This document shows positions 12,957 to 25,204 of a stretch of DNA of 64,000 bases, piece by piece. The notes beneath the pieces were generated by a model that saw nothing but the letters and a program-made list of their open reading frames with translations, was not told the DNA's origin and made no database searches. The position numbers were made by a program, and so were the translations under genes. The first letter of the stretch is position 1, and each line of letters starts with the position of its first letter. The stretch comes from Dreissena polymorpha (taxonomy: Eukaryota; Mollusca; Bivalvia; Myida; Dreissenidae): assembly GCF_020536995.1 (NCBI RefSeq), contig NC_068358.1, forward strand, positions 51,529,517 to 51,593,516, in the 5' to 3' direction.

Positions 12957-14158
12957 AAACAAGAGGACCTGAAAGCCCAAAGTCGCTCACCTGATAGGAA
13001 CTGACCTGTTATGTGTAGCCCAAGATATCATAAGAATAAATGTTCTGATAATGAATATTGAACTATGATTGTTACGTTTAGAGTGTTAAACAGGTTTTAC
13101 TATAGCCATATAAGGAAAAGTGACACGCCCACTGGTGGCTATGCTTTTTAACAGACCGGAACCATTTTTGAAATTAGCCCAGATATTATTACACAAATGT
13201 TCTGACCAACTTCAATAAAGACTGGGCTATAATTGTTACTTTTAGACCGTTTACAAGGTTTAACGAAAGCTATATAAGGAAAATTGCACCACCCCTAGCG
13301 GCCATGTTTTTTAACAAACCGGAACCATTTTCGAACTAATCCAATATATTATTAGAACAAATGATCAGACCAAGTTTCAGGAAGATTGAACAATAAATGT
13401 TACTTCTAGAGTATTACAAGGTTTTACTAAAGCCATATAAGAAAAAATGCGCAGCCACTAGCGGCCTTCGTTTTCAACCAGCCGGATAAGTTTTAAAACT
13501 CATCGAGTATATCTCCAGACAAATTATAATCAAGCTTAATGAATATCGGAAAATAATGTGGCCACTAGAGTGTTAACAATGTTTACTATAGCCAAATAAG
13601 GAACAATGCCCCGCCCCCTTGCGGCCATGTTTTTCAACAAACCGGAGTCGTTTTCAAACTCGTTCAAGATATCTTTGGGACAAATTTTCTTACAAAGTTT
13701 CATGAAAATCGGAAAATCATTATTGATTTTAGAGTGTTAACAAGGTTTACATATAGCCATGTAAGAAAATATGCCCCATCCCCTTGCGGCCATGTTTTTC
13801 AACCAACTGAAAACATTTTCGAACTCGTCTAAGATATCATTGGGGCAAATCTTCTGGCAAAGTTTCATAAAGATCGGAAAAAAATGTGGCCTCTAGAGGG
13901 TTAACAATGCTTTACTTTAGCCATATAAGGAAAAAATGCCCCGCCCCAGGCAACCATGTTTTTCAACCAACCGAAACTAATTTCGAACTCGTCCAAATTT
14001 CATTGGCACAAACCGTCTGACCAAAGTTCATGAAAATCGGACAATAAATATGGCCTCTAGTGTGTTAACAAGGCAAATGTTGACGCCGCAAGACCTACGA
14101 CGTACAAAAGGCGATCACAAAAGCTCACCATGAGCACATTGTGCTCACGTGAGCTAAA
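12957..14158 (+). mobile_element. Tandem-unit element, family C
   Basis: The left end is AACAAGAGGACCTGAAAG, then GTCGCTCACCTGA. The right end is GCTCACCATGAGCAC followed by CACGTGAGCTAA. Between them are six diverged units of about 162 bp, recognisable by 'aaccggaaccattttcgaac' near 13155, 13318, 13481, 13640, 13802 and 13967, and by 'gcggccatgtttttcaac'. The near-terminal GCTCAC..TGA and its inverted partner at the end repeat the design of families A, B and D although the sequences differ. Non-coding. Confidence 0.75.
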
Positions 14159-14890
14159 AACTCCGGAAAAAGGTTATAATACAGATAATTTGTCAGTTCA
14201 AGGCACACAACTATGCCCGAAATCAATGCACCAGCATACAGTTCACACTTCATCTGTAGGTAATGTTGGTAGACTCACACACCAAATATCAGCTCAATAT
14301 CTGAAGATGGCGTAAAAACACCCAGAAAGTCCAAGTCCCATAACTTAGCAGAAAAGTCCATAACCAATAACTTCGCCACAAATCAATGGGCCGGAACAAA
14401 TGTCACACTTCATATTTGAGGCATGTATGTAGTCTCACACACTAAAAATCAGCTAAATATCTTAAAGTGTTGTGTAAAAAAACATCCGGAAGACGGCTAA
14501 TATAGAAAAAATTTCAATATCTACGTTTGTCTCAAATCCCTATGCCTTTTACTTTAATAGAAGCTCCTACGTGGGATTAAATATATTTAATAAAGATTAC
14601 TTCCCTTGTCAAAAATAGACCTTGTACCTGCCAATGTAAAATCAAAATCTCCCTTTAAAGGTCATTACTTCCCTTGGCAAAAATTTAGATCGGTCAAAAT
14701 CCCGATCTTTGTCAAATATCAACGGATCGGAACGATTTATACACTTAGTCTGTAGGTTATATTAGTAAACTCACATACCAATAAGGCTTAATATCTTAAA
14801 GCATTGTGTAAAAATCCTTCCGAAAACAGAATGCCGGACGGACAGATGGACATACGGACAGACAGTGCGACTGCTATAAGCCACCCTACA
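14159..14890 (+). repeat. Dispersed repeat, tandem phrases, ends in GGACGGACAGA motif
   Basis: Two or three diverged units share 'cactcacacaccaaatatcagct' type phrases (14270, 14435 and 14760). It closes with GACGGACAGATGGACATACGG and 'ataagccaccctacaggcgcata' near 14880. Such endings are common in mollusc intergenic repeats. Boundaries are approximate, and it may belong to the neighbouring family C copy. Confidence 0.45.
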
Positions 14891-16678
14891 GGCGCATACA
14901 AACATTTTAACAACAAACAACATTTATGCTAGAGATTTGTTTTAAAACGTCCATCTGTTTGTTATGGAGATTACAACATATCAGCATGTAACATTAACAT
15001 GTAACAATATGAGGCAAGTTTAAGGACGAGTAGTAATAAGCTCATTTAAGGTCTGTGTTAATCTAGAAAATTAAAGATAATTCCAGGGCTATGACTCATA
15101 AGTTCTTCATGTCATCTAACTTGTTATCGTATTTCGCCGAGATTGTATACCAATAAACATTCTGACCGTATATTATTATAATACGATTTAAACTATTCGA
15201 GTTAAAAAACGGACAAATTTAATCAGGCAAATTTTTAATAATGGAAGTGACATAATTCATTAGTGCTTGAGACCATATGGAGGATTGTCAAGCATGTTAG
15301 GGATTATAAGCCCTCAAACATTGTCGCCTGGTTTGATGATGATACAATATAAACATGTTAAGTTAGAGGGCGAATAAGATTAATTAAAACACATATTTAT
15401 AACTCAAGTGCCATAAGTTGGATAAAGTGCCTTGACAGTCTGCATGTTTATCGAGTTATTGTGGTGATCTGGCTGATAATAACCTAGCCGAGATATCATG
15501 CTAACAAACGTGATCACAAAAATTTACAGTGATCTAATTAAACATATATTAAAAAAATATAGAAGGTCAAAAGGCGGAAACTTTGATTTTGCCAATTTAT
15601 TTACAATTCAATGGAAATGATTTAGAACTGCTCAAAGCGATCAGGCTGCTTATCAAACGTGGCTTAGATATAACGACCGCTCAAGTTGTAATCACGTTTG
15701 ATTTTTATACGATTAAAAATATTAAATTGAAAGGGAAAAGATCATGTTTATTTTTTAAGTTTGAAGGGCTAAACTTGTGTAGGTCTTAAGGCGTTCTGGC
15801 TATTAATCGCAGGTTTTCTTTCATTACCTAATAGAGAAATGAGTTTGTTTGTTATAACCTTGTTATTAAAAAATTGAATTTTACAGAAAACGGTCTCGAC
15901 CTTTTGATAAATATAACTAAAAGCTCTGAACGTGATTGTCTGTTAAATTACTCATTCATTTTTATGATGAGGCACATTTTTATTTTCTAACGAATAGAAT
16001 TATACGGACATTCAAATTTTCTTGTGATCATTCAAGCGTAGTTTAGCCTTTAAAATTTGAAATATGAATGACAATCGCTTTATATGAACTTTAGTAGAAC
16101 ATTTTACAACCTGTTACATGTCTGAATAAAGGACTATTTCATCAGTGATCGCGAAAACGCCATAAATCAGTTGTATAAGTAAACACTTATGTCTTTGCGG
16201 CACTCTGAAAACACTCAACCAACCTAAAAAATATTTCAAAAGACACTACCAGGATCAATAAACCGGCCTCTAGGCCCGAACTAAAAATACAATAACAGAT
16301 AAATCATGGACAGAATAAACAAAAGATACTTTGCAATATTTACAGAAACTTTCTTTAAGTCGATAGATATAAATTGTGTTCTGTTTTGCTGTTTACATCT
16401 GTTTACATAGTCAACTGCAATATAAATTAGGGTTCCCTTACGCATTATTATCATCGAAGAGATCGTAAATATTTTATTGTTCAGTACTAAAGAGCTGTTG
16501 GAGTAATGAGTGCTGACGTCACTTGCTCTTGATAGTTATTGACATATTTCAGGGGGTTTTCCTGCCCTAAAAAACGCCATAAAACGCTCCCGAATCGGAA
16601 ATTGACTTTTCCCGTTCATCAATAATATAAGTTTTTCCATTTAAAAACAAACACTATATCTCATGTTTTAATGCCCAG

Positions 16679-16682
<4 letters not shown>
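14891..16682. other. Non-coding stretch
   Basis: I see no supported gene or element. The frame at 15583-15789 has no motif and no splice context. Confidence 0.5.

Positions 16683-16740
<58 letters not shown>
16683..16740. repeat. (AT)n microsatellite
   Basis: 58 bases of AT dinucleotide, lying directly against the left edge of a truncated family C element. Confidence 0.98.
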
Positions 16741-16743
<3 letters not shown>

Positions 16744-17068
16744 CTGGCGGCTATGTTTTTCAACGGGCCGGAACCATTTTTAAACAAAACCAACATATCA
16801 TCAAGACAAACATTTTGACAAAGTTACATACAGTGTTCACAAGGTTTTGCTTTTTTGCCCTAGTGACCTAGTTTTTTTTCCAGCATGACCCAGTTTAGAA
16901 CTCGGTTGAGATATTTTTAGGACAAATCTTTGATCCAAATTTCATTAAGATCAGGCAAGAAATGTTACCTCTAGAGTGTTCATAAGCCAAAATGTTGACG
17001 ACGGACGACGCACGACGCAAGACGGACAAAAGATGATCCCAAAAGCTCACCATGAGCACGTTGTATGT
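16741..17068 (+). mobile_element. Family C tandem-unit element, 5'-truncated fragment
   Basis: The sequence begins inside a unit (CCCCTGGCGGCTATGTTTTT, then 'caacgggccggaaccattttt'). It continues through about two units to the GACGACGGACGACGC stretch and GCTCACCATGAGCAC, as in the 12957 copy. The left end is lost at the microsatellite, and the terminal GTGAGCTAA is not seen. Confidence 0.7.
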
Positions 17069-18440
17069 ATACGTTGCACGTATATGAAAATAAAAATAAT
17101 ACGTATTTCAATAGGTTCAGTACAGAACTGACAGAAGAGAGACATAGCATAAGCCTCGAGCTTTTTTCTCAATTCTGTCAAATTGTATCCTACAGCATTT
17201 ATTTTAAGCAATAAAACAATTTCTTTCTGCCTTGTGTATTGTTCGAAAATAATATTATGTTTGTATTGTATTGCTTATATGTACTTTCCATTGAACTAAA
17301 TAAATAGTGTTTAAACCAATAGGTTCAGTACAAAATCTCCATTCAAACGCACGTTTTCAATTTTTAGTGACATAACCTCGACCAGAACGCAATTCCATTC
17401 TAGTATGGCATGCATGTAACCTACATACGCACACATTTAATGATGAATTCAAACTTAAGATAATGAGTGGACAACATAGTGTCTCATTTTGAGTATCAAC
17501 TATCTTACCGACTGGTCTTCAATGCAGTCCCAAACTAGATCTGCACGCAAGCTTTTTACACAAACAATTTCAACACAATAACTCCATCACGACTTTCGTT
17601 TTTAATGGAAACAATACACCTATTTAAGTAAAGATTACCTTGACCTTTACAAAACTGGCCTTAACTACAAACGCAAGCTACCTCACCTCGAAAACTCAAA
17701 ATATTTTAAGTTTTATCAAGGCTGGTATGTCTCTAAAGTGCACGTCAGAGTTATGACCATTTGTTATATACCAAATAGAGTAAGCATTTAGGAGCACATA
17801 AACATTTGATGTAAGTTATTTTATGGTCACCGGATAAATGATTAAGTTTCAGTCGGAACAAGCTATAATATGCCTTATTAAACCTCTTTGTCTAACCTTT
17901 ACCTATGAGCTATAAATAAAGGTTTTCAACTGGTATATTGTATCGACGGGGTATATTAATAGTTATTAAAAATAAAATAGCTGAATTTTGCCAATGTTTG
18001 TCTTTGAACTGTGCCCCCTTGGTCTTTTATTTAAAGAAACACATCTTACACGGGGCACACCTTCTCCACATGGTGAACATTTTTGGTAAATTATAATTTA
18101 CCATTCCGTGATGAACGATGAGGTACAAATCCGCACAATCTCTGACAGACGGATAAATGGAGAGCACACATTGTTCAATAAATATTAATTGTAAGCTAAA
18201 ACTACTTGCTAATTTTAGTGCATATATTAAATAAAATCTTAACACTAAATTCTTAAACGCTTTCATTTTGAAGTTTGTATTTAATTTGTAAATCGTTAAC
18301 GTTGACCAAAAAAATGACTAACAAGTTCTTTAGTGTAATTTCCGGACAACTGTATTGTTTTCTACTAAAATAATTGTTGAAAGACAATCACACTTGATTG
18401 CACAACTTTAATTCGAAAAATAAAAAGAAAAATGCCTCGT
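17069..18440. other. Non-coding stretch
   Basis: No gene is recognised. The minus frame at 18027-18266 has no motif. The phrase 'ataggttcagtacaga' recurs at about 17110 and 17320. Confidence 0.5.
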
Positions 18441-19390
18441 GCAAAAAGTTGCAACAATACCTATACACGTGCTTAAAGCCTCTATAACGCTAAAAATCAA
18501 CGAAAATTTCGTAAAATAAAATTAACACCTAAACAATCAGTGTTCCTTATAGCAAAAGCCACAATTTCAACGCTAGATGTGGTATAATTACATTGATTTT
18601 AGAGGATACAAAATGTTCGTTTTTATTTATTTGTGACACAATTAATTATCCCCACGCTTTTTGGTTATCTCCGCCGTCCGTCTGTCTGTCCGTCCGTCCG
18701 CCCTGGCCACTTTCTCCTCCTACACTATAAGCACTAGAACCTTGAAACTTATACACATGGTAGCTATGAGCATATGTGCGACCATGCACTATTTGGAATT
18801 TTGATATGACCCCTGGGTCAAAAGTTATGGGGGTTGGGCTGGGGCCAGGTCAGAGATTTTCACTCTTTTTTTAAATGTGATTTTACATTAACTTTTACAT
18901 TTCTACACCCATTTACTTCAAATTGATACTGAACATCTCTTATGACAATGCGGTCAGTCTCAACTATGCATGGCCCCATTATCAACCCTGGGCGTCCCAT
19001 GGGTAAAACATGCGGCGTGGGGATACGCGTCGGCCTCTGCCGCGCCATTTCTAGTTCCATTTTAATTTCCTGCGAATATATATATTCATAAGACACACGA
19101 ATACTAAAACGGTGCCATATTAGTGTTCATGTGTCGTATGAATAGATATCGTTGCGGGAAATTAAAATGGTATTAAATATGCAAAACAATAATGAAAACG
19201 AGCATTTTGTATCTACGAACATCTATTTTACCAGACCACATCTGGCGTTGAAACTTTGGCAATCGCCACAAGGAACACTGATTTTTAATTCTTTAACTTT
19301 ATGTAACGAAATACTTTACGAAACTTTCGTTGATTTTGAGCGTTATAGAGGCTTTAATCGTATTATCGTAAGGGATGAATTATTTTAAAG
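18441..19390. mobile_element. Long-inverted-repeat (foldback-like) element
   Basis: Sequence from about 18475 to 18645 reappears in reverse complement from about 19375 to 19172. Both arms contain GCCTCTATAACGCT, 'aaaatcaacgaaa', 'cagtgttcctt', 'atttcaacg', 'agatgtggt' and 'gatacaaaatg'. The arms are nearly 200 bp at roughly 75-80% identity by eye. The middle holds an unrelated dispersed repeat (18655-18860). No transposase frame is visible; the frame at 19152-19388 is simply one arm translated. Terminal duplications could not be fixed. Confidence 0.65.
18655..18860 (+). repeat. Dispersed repeat with (GTCC/GTCT)n start
   Basis: It begins CCCCACGCTTTTTGGT, followed by CCGTCCGTCTGTCTGTCCG, and then text such as 'gacccctgggtcaaaagttatggggg', a layout very common in molluscan intergenic repeats. 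It lies between the arms of the inverted-repeat element. Confidence 0.55.
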
Positions 19391-19519
19391 TGACCTTTCC
19401 CAGACTGTAGAGAAATGATCACATGTACCACTTTAAAACATAGTCTTTATTCATATATGGTGTTAGAAACATTTCCTAGTGTAGTCACACCACGTATGTT
19501 AGTCACGTATTTAATAATT

Positions 19520-20760
19520 GCAGTCTTGTCTGAAAATTACGGTCCCGTCTAATTTTTGTTGTCTCATCTGATTATTGTAGTTTTATATGATTTTCATATT
19601 CAATGCTTTATAGTATAGTATGGTGAAGTATTGTTTGGGCAAAATAGTATCGTCTGAATACTTAAGTATCTTGTTTATTATTGTCTAGTGCAATTATAAT
19701 AGTCTTATTAGTGTAGTCTCGTCCGGTTATTGCAGTCTCGTAAGGTAATTGTACTGTTAACTGACAACTGTTGTCTCCTTTAATATTTTAGTGTTTATTG
19801 AATAGTGTTGTCTCGTCTTATTTTGTAGTCTGAATTGTGCAGATTCTTCTGATTAATATTACCTCGTCTGGTTACTGTAATCGCGACTGTTTATTGTAGA
19901 CTCGTCTGATTATTATTGTGTCGGCTTATTCTGGAAATCTCCTCTGATTATTGCAGTCTTGGCTTCTTATTTTAGTCTGATGATTGTTGTCGTGTCTGAT
20001 GATTGTTGTCGTGCCTGATGATTGTTGTCGTGTCTGATGATTGTTGTCGTGTCTGATGATTGTTGTCGTGTCTGATGATTGATGTCGTGTCTGATGATAG
20101 TTGTCGTGTCTGATGATTGTTGTCGTGCCTGATGATTGTTGTCGTGCCTGATGATTGTTGTCGTGTCTGATGATTGTTGTCGTGTCTGATGAGTGTTGTC
20201 GTGTCTGATGATTGTTGTCGTGTCTGATGATTGTTGTCGTGCCTGATGATTGTTGTCGTGTCTGATGATTGTTGTCGTGCCTGATGATTGTTGTTGTGTC
20301 TGATGATTGTTGTCGTGTCTGATGATTGTTGTCGTGTCTGATGATAGTTGTCGTGTCTGATGATTGTTGTCGTGTCTGATGATTGTTGTCGTGCCTGATG
20401 ATTGTTGTCGTGTCTGATGAGTGTCGTCGTGTCTGATGATTGTTGTCACGTCTGATTAGTATAGTCCCTTCTAATTAAAGTATTTTTTCTGAATAATATT
20501 GTTTCTTTTCTTATTATAGTCTCGTCTAATTAGTTTAGTCTCGCCTGAATACTTAGTCTCGCCTGATTATTGTAGTATTTTATGGATATTGTAGTTTCGT
20601 CTGCTTATTATAATCTCGTCTGATTAGTGTAGTCTCGCCTGGATATTATAGCCTCGTGTGATTACTGGAGTCTTTTTTAAATATCGGAATCTCTTCTGAT
20701 AATTCTATGCTATTCGTACGTGTCTAATGTTGCAGGATAATCATAGTCTCATACTGCAAT
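19520..20760. repeat. Degenerate 19-21 bp repeat flanks around the minisatellite
   Basis: On both sides of the clean array, degraded versions of the unit (such as GTCTCGTCTGATTATTGTA) recur every 19-21 bases from about 19520 to 20760. The clean core therefore looks like a recently homogenised part of an older and larger array. Confidence 0.7.
19977..20455. repeat. 19-bp minisatellite, about 25 copies
   Basis: The unit is CTGATGATTGTTGTCGTGT with a few variants (T/C in 'gtgtctg', A in 'gatgatag', G in 'gatgagtg'). Because 19 is not a multiple of 3, translation gives a 19-residue repeat in any frame. The 160-codon minus frame rich in TTIIRHDNNHQ is such a by-product, not a gene. Confidence 0.97.
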
Positions 20761-22966
20761 TATAGCTGTTCATGTTTAATTTCTGGGAACGGCGAGGGTA
20801 CAAATGTAGCCGTACCTCACAATCGTACATCAAACTGATCTTATCATCATACTCTTTATAATCGTTCACGATATCTCACGAATGTGTACAATTAGCTTTC
20901 TGAGGTTTTGTTATTAGCTCTATATAGAAAATTAATACTTGATATGTTAATCTCATAATTAATACAACTATTCGAAACAAATGACATCTAATGTTTTTAT
21001 TTTAAAAAAAATTGCCGCATAATGCAAACTGTTTTTATGCCAGATACGGTAGCGGTGGAATCGTTGATAACACAAATAATATAAATATTAAATTCTTAAA
21101 GAGAAAATACGACCTAAACTTGATAAAGATTTCAATAAATGAAAAGATCATCTTGATACATTTGATTTCGAAACACCTTATTTTGGCAAGCAATCAGTCT
21201 TGAAGATTTGTTGACACACATTGAATCAAATATGCAGACCATAGTCTCACTATATTGTTCTGTAAAGCATACATAAGTGTATTATTATTTTATTATATTC
21301 TGATTATTGCAGAATTACGACCCATGCTTTTCCACTTAACATTAAATAAACCCGTGATGTGCATGCACTTAACATCACTTGCAATATTTCACGGCAACTT
21401 TAACAGCCACATAAACTTCATTAGAAGATGAACGCATAGAAAGGAATTTTGGCTGCGACCACCGTTTTTGCAAAACTATGGTGCTTTGTGTTTTGTTCAC
21501 TACATAATAAATATAGGGCATTTTTCTGTACTTGTATGATTGGTTTGTGTCTGCGACACGTGTATTATCATGTTAAATTGGTTTCTAGATCATGACATAA
21601 TTACAATAAAATGTTGACCAAACTTAAAAAAAGAAAAATTGTGTGTAAATACAATCGAATTATGTTTTTTATATTTTACATCCGATGAAACATTTATGAA
21701 TAACACTCTACAACACAAGTTCAGAAGGAAATATTTTATAATATCAACATTATTGGATTCTGCAATTTGTGTTTGTTCGGTCAAAAACTCATTTATTTTT
21801 AAGTAGACATCTTAACTGTCTGGAAATCCCTAGTATTTTGCAGATATGTTCACATGACAAAATTTCCATTTCTGCAACAGATACAAGTTAACATATCAAT
21901 ATCCAAATAGTGCTTAGAATAACTTGTTTGTTCTTAAAACCAATTAACTAGACATTTGATTTATTATGCATTTATAAGTTTAATTATATATGTCTTTTAA
22001 CTTAATTCAATCAAATTCATGCCTTGGTTAACGATTGAGTAATAAGATATAGTAACATGAAAATGCACACTTTAAATATGATAATTTATATATCACTGAC
22101 AAGATTATTTAAAAATGGAATCTAAGGCCCTAGCTTAATATCCCTTTTATTTAACAACCTTACCTCTGTGGCCTTTGATATGCATGATACTCAGGGTGCA
22201 TGATCACGTGACTATTTTGGGGTTCCAAATAACACGTTAATAAATGTAAAAATAGGGTAAGTGTTGCTTGTTTTTTCAAATAACTTGATAGAACAATTTT
22301 TTAAAGAATTTCCACTAGCGCGTAAAAGACAGATTTTTATGCTGCTTATGGCAATGTAAAATACACCAGAATTACTTTTTAATAAGCCTGTGTGTTTGTT
22401 CAAAAATGCCATATGTAATGCACGTTTTTGCTTCACGCAACGTAATATTATGCCACCGATTTCAGAGGTATTCACGGATTTATTCTTATACATTAAGCTA
22501 TCGACACAAACTGCAAGAAAAACTGTATTTTATGCACTTAAAATTTTTGTTAATATATTTCAATACGTGGAGATATTTGCAAACATCAAGTTCTTCACGT
22601 TGTGTTTACATTCTGTCCAGCCAGTGTGTAAACCCTTGAAAACCCCGTTGATTATGTACACTGTACTTTAAAATTGTAGAAAAGGATGTCCGGTTTCTTT
22701 CAGATTGGATATTCACAGTGTATAAACTAATTTCATCATACCAGGATGTTGCGATGTGATTGAAATCGCAAAATGAATATTTGGCATACGTGCGTAACTA
22801 GAAAGGTAAATTATTTTCCTTTTTTGTCATTATGATGGTCTTTCAACAGTCATTAATATTCCGATTTGAATGCAGATCCTCGGGCATGCTGTTATGCATT
22901 GTATATATTGAAATAAGGATGAAATGCGTTACTGATCACCGAACGAGATCTCGTCAAATTGTCATG
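20761..22966. other. Non-coding part of duplicated block (copy 1)
   Basis: No gene is recognised; the equivalent in copy 2 is 27775-29972. The overlapping frames on both strands near 22212-22671 are conserved between copies only because the DNA is. A short stretch at about 22700-22770 ('cataccaggatgttgcgatgtgattg') recurs inverted near 39600-39660, so it belongs to a dispersed repeat. Confidence 0.5.
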
Positions 22967-23382
22967 CAGGGCTTAACACTAAGGCACGTCGGAACGACAT
23001 TCACTGCCTGTACCTGGGTCCGGGCTAGCAAATGTCCCAGTAACATGCCCGACCGGTCGTGTGTATTTTGGGCGGGATTATGTTTTATATATCAATAAAC
23101 TGCGTTTTAAATAAGCTTTTGAAAGATGCAAAAATCTTAATACAGGATGATCAAATGACAATTAAATCCAAGATTGAAGTCGGAGTCTACAAACAGATCG
23201 TAACTCGAAATAGATTTGGGATCCCTTGATTGCAATCAAAAAGAGGCCGACAATTCCGAAAATCCCCGGCGGTTTTCCTGGTAAAACACGTCAGTACCTA
23301 TTTTTAAACGGATTTCCGATAGATACGGTTTTGATTGGTTTCCTCGAAGTGATGTGTTTTCTCGATAAAAATAAGTTTCAAA

Positions 23383-23586
23383 CTAAAAGCCGGGATCGCC
23401 CAGGATTGTCCGGGATCGATGAAGGTATAAAACTCGACATTAACACAAAGTTAATATTATAAAATTATTATTTATTTATCAATTTTAAATAATTTATTTT
23501 GTTTGATAGATTAGAAGTGGTTTGACAATCTTTTTCACGCAATTCAATTAGCAAAACTAATAATTATGGTCGATCCCGGCTTTTAG
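23383..23586. repeat. 204-bp inverted-repeat insert in the hAT element (copy 1)
   Basis: CTAAAAGCCGGGATCG at 23383-23398 and CGATCCCGGCTTTTAG at 23571-23586 are perfect 16-bp inverted repeats around AT-rich sequence. This is probably a small MITE nested in the hAT element. The copy 2 equivalent is 30389-30592. Confidence 0.65.
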
Positions 23587-23719
23587 TAGAGAGTTAACCT
23601 TGTACAATTGTTACGACTACCGTAACACGTTATTTGTTATTTTGCGACACCTAAGATTCACTTACCGTTTGTTGTCAGACGGCAACCGCGGCAATCTATG
23701 TAAAAAGGTTTTAACGTTC

Positions 23720-23910
23720 ATGTCGTTGTTTAAGTTTGGATTTACGGGTGGGGATGAGGGTTCCTCGGATAAGAAAAGAAAAGGGAAGGAGGAAAGTAAG
23801 AGAAAGTATGAGGAAATAAAAAACAAGGAAATTTCTCCCGAAATGGCGTGAAGATTACAAATAGATGTCTAATGTAGATGAATATTGAATTCATTAGCAT
23901 AAGTAAGGCA
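23720..23910 (+). pseudogene. First exon of a ZNF862/KIAA1586-like hAT transposase (copy 1)
   Basis: The ATG at 23720 opens MSLFKFGF, then a glycine/acidic linker and a lysine-rich stretch (SSDKKRKGKEESKRKYEE). After a frameshift, the next frame reads RKFLPKWREDYK, a stop, and MSNVDEY. The pattern of a short MSLFKFGF-like start, a basic linker and 'R-K-F-x-x-x-W-x-x-D-Y' matches the N-terminal part of hAT-related ZNF862/KIAA1586-type proteins, as I remember them. It sits inside hAT-type termini, which supports the reading. The BED/TTF zinc-finger and DDE parts are absent. Similarity was judged by eye only. Confidence 0.5.
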
Positions 23911-24245
23911 AGCTAATTAGAATGATTGAATCATAATTGCGCATCTCCACGCACAAGAAAATACAAGTTAAATGATAAATATAAAGGTTTTGATAATACT
24001 TTGGTCCCGGCACATGAAAGATTGGTCAGGGCTAGTAGGTTCTGCATTTACTAGCCCGAATGGGCTAGTTGAAAAAAAAGTTAGTGTTAAGCCCTGTCAT
24101 GATCTAGTTTTGAAATCCTTGCTGTACTGGCGTTTTAACAAATAACAAGCACTTTTTATACATCAGATGTAAGATTAAGAATGTGCACTTTCGATCAGTA
24201 CAACGTATTTGTTAGGGATTCTTTCTTACATCAGATATATGCATT

Positions 24246-24440
24246 TAAAGGGGCTTGTTCACACTTAAATTGCATTTTTTTGAAGTTTTTCATTTAATGC
24301 TTTAAAATGATAAATTTAAACATCGCAAACAACGTGCTCCAGTATAAAACAAAATTAAAATAAGAAAGAAAAAAGTAAGCCGCACCAAGGCTCGAACCAC
24401 TGACCCTTGGATCGGTTTTTTCCCCGACTAAATATAGATT
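24246..24440 (-). repeat. SINE-like repeat with tRNA-like B box (copy 1)
   Basis: On the minus strand a B-box-like GGTTCGAGCC lies near 24390. The unit ends with AAGTGTGAACAAGCCCCTTT at 24248. The same end sequence occurs near 37992-38012 on the opposite strand. The copy 2 equivalent is about 31252-31450. An A box is not convincing. Confidence 0.35.
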
Positions 24441-24991
24441 TTAAATATAAATTTAAATATGAACACGCATTGTGACAGCAACAACAACAACAAATATGGC
24501 GGAATCTGTATTGTCAAACACGGAAGAAGAAGGTAAAATATGTTTTTTTTTGTAAAACTCAATAGTGCGTATGATTTTTTTTATAAAAGTAGATTAAAAT
24601 AGTATAACTGATCAAATGATTCGTTTTCGTTACATAAGTATATGCATATACATCACAGAACGCGTAAATACTGATTCTCTCGTTTACACTTAAGTTACAG
24701 ATAGAAACCTAAATTAAAAGCCAAGTTGAATACAGAATTAACTTTAGTATTCGCGCAAATAAATTAAATTTATCATCAGCCTTGGAGTACTGAGATCATT
24801 TAAACATTACAGTATCTTTTTCTTTCCTCATAACTGACAGTGACAACATTATTTGTTGGCAGGCAATTCAAGATGCTGTGCATTTATTGACATATTTATT
24901 ATTGTGTGTTATATGACAATAACATTTATTATTAACTAAAATGCATTTGAATGGTACTGGTAGTTTATTTATTTAAACCCAAAACTCATAG

Positions 24992-25204
24992 TTAACCCTT
25001 TAAGCGCTGGAACCGAATTTTGAAGGCTTTTGCAAACAGTTTGGATCCAGATGAGACGCCACAAAACGTGGCGTCTCATCAGGATCCAAACTGTTTGCTA
25101 TTCTGATAGTATTCTTTGAAAAAAATCAAAGAAATGGCTAATTTTAGAAATTCAGCGGATGACATTTTAGCAGATGACAAATTTCCCAGCATGCAAAGGG
25201 TTAA
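24992..25204. mobile_element. TTAA-flanked piggyBac-type MITE (copy 1)
   Basis: The element lies between TTAA duplications (24992-24995 and 25201-25204), starts CCCTTTAAGCGCTGG and ends CCAGCATGCAAAGGG. Inside, 25032-25098 is a near-perfect hairpin with arms of 31 bp and a 5-nt loop. TTAA targets and CCCTTT termini suit piggyBac-type transposases acting in trans. Confidence 0.85.

Larger units (their letters stand above)
22967..24096 (+). mobile_element. hAT-type DNA transposon, non-autonomous (copy 1)
   Basis: The left terminus is CAGGGCTTAACACTAA and the right is TTAGTGTTAAGCCCTG, perfect 16-bp inverted repeats with the CAGGG start typical of hAT elements. TCATG directly flanks both ends; hAT elements normally make 8-bp duplications, so the outer bases may have drifted. 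Next to the right terminus, ACTAGCCCGAATGGGCTAGT forms a palindrome, and a related GGGCTAGC lies near the left end. The only coding content is the transposase start at 23720. The total is 1130 bp, far below the 2.5-5 kb of autonomous relatives. Confidence 0.85.

Noticed and set aside
19967-20449. 160-codon minus-strand frame with TTIIRHDNNHQ repeats
   Set aside because: It is a translation of a 19-bp minisatellite; every frame gives a similar repeat and there is no start context or flanking gene.
19977-20455. CRISPR array
   Set aside because: Units are contiguous without spacers, and the setting is an animal genome.
22212-22671. Overlapping frames on both strands, conserved in the second copy
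   Set aside because: Conservation only reflects the recent DNA duplication; no motif, splice context or codon pattern supports a gene.
23226-23462. 78-codon frame conserved between the two duplicates
   Set aside because: It lies across the left arm of the small inverted repeat inside the hAT element and has no recognisable domain.
22962-24101. 8-bp target duplication of the hAT element
   Set aside because: Only TCATG matches on both sides; claiming the full 8 bp would be unsupported.
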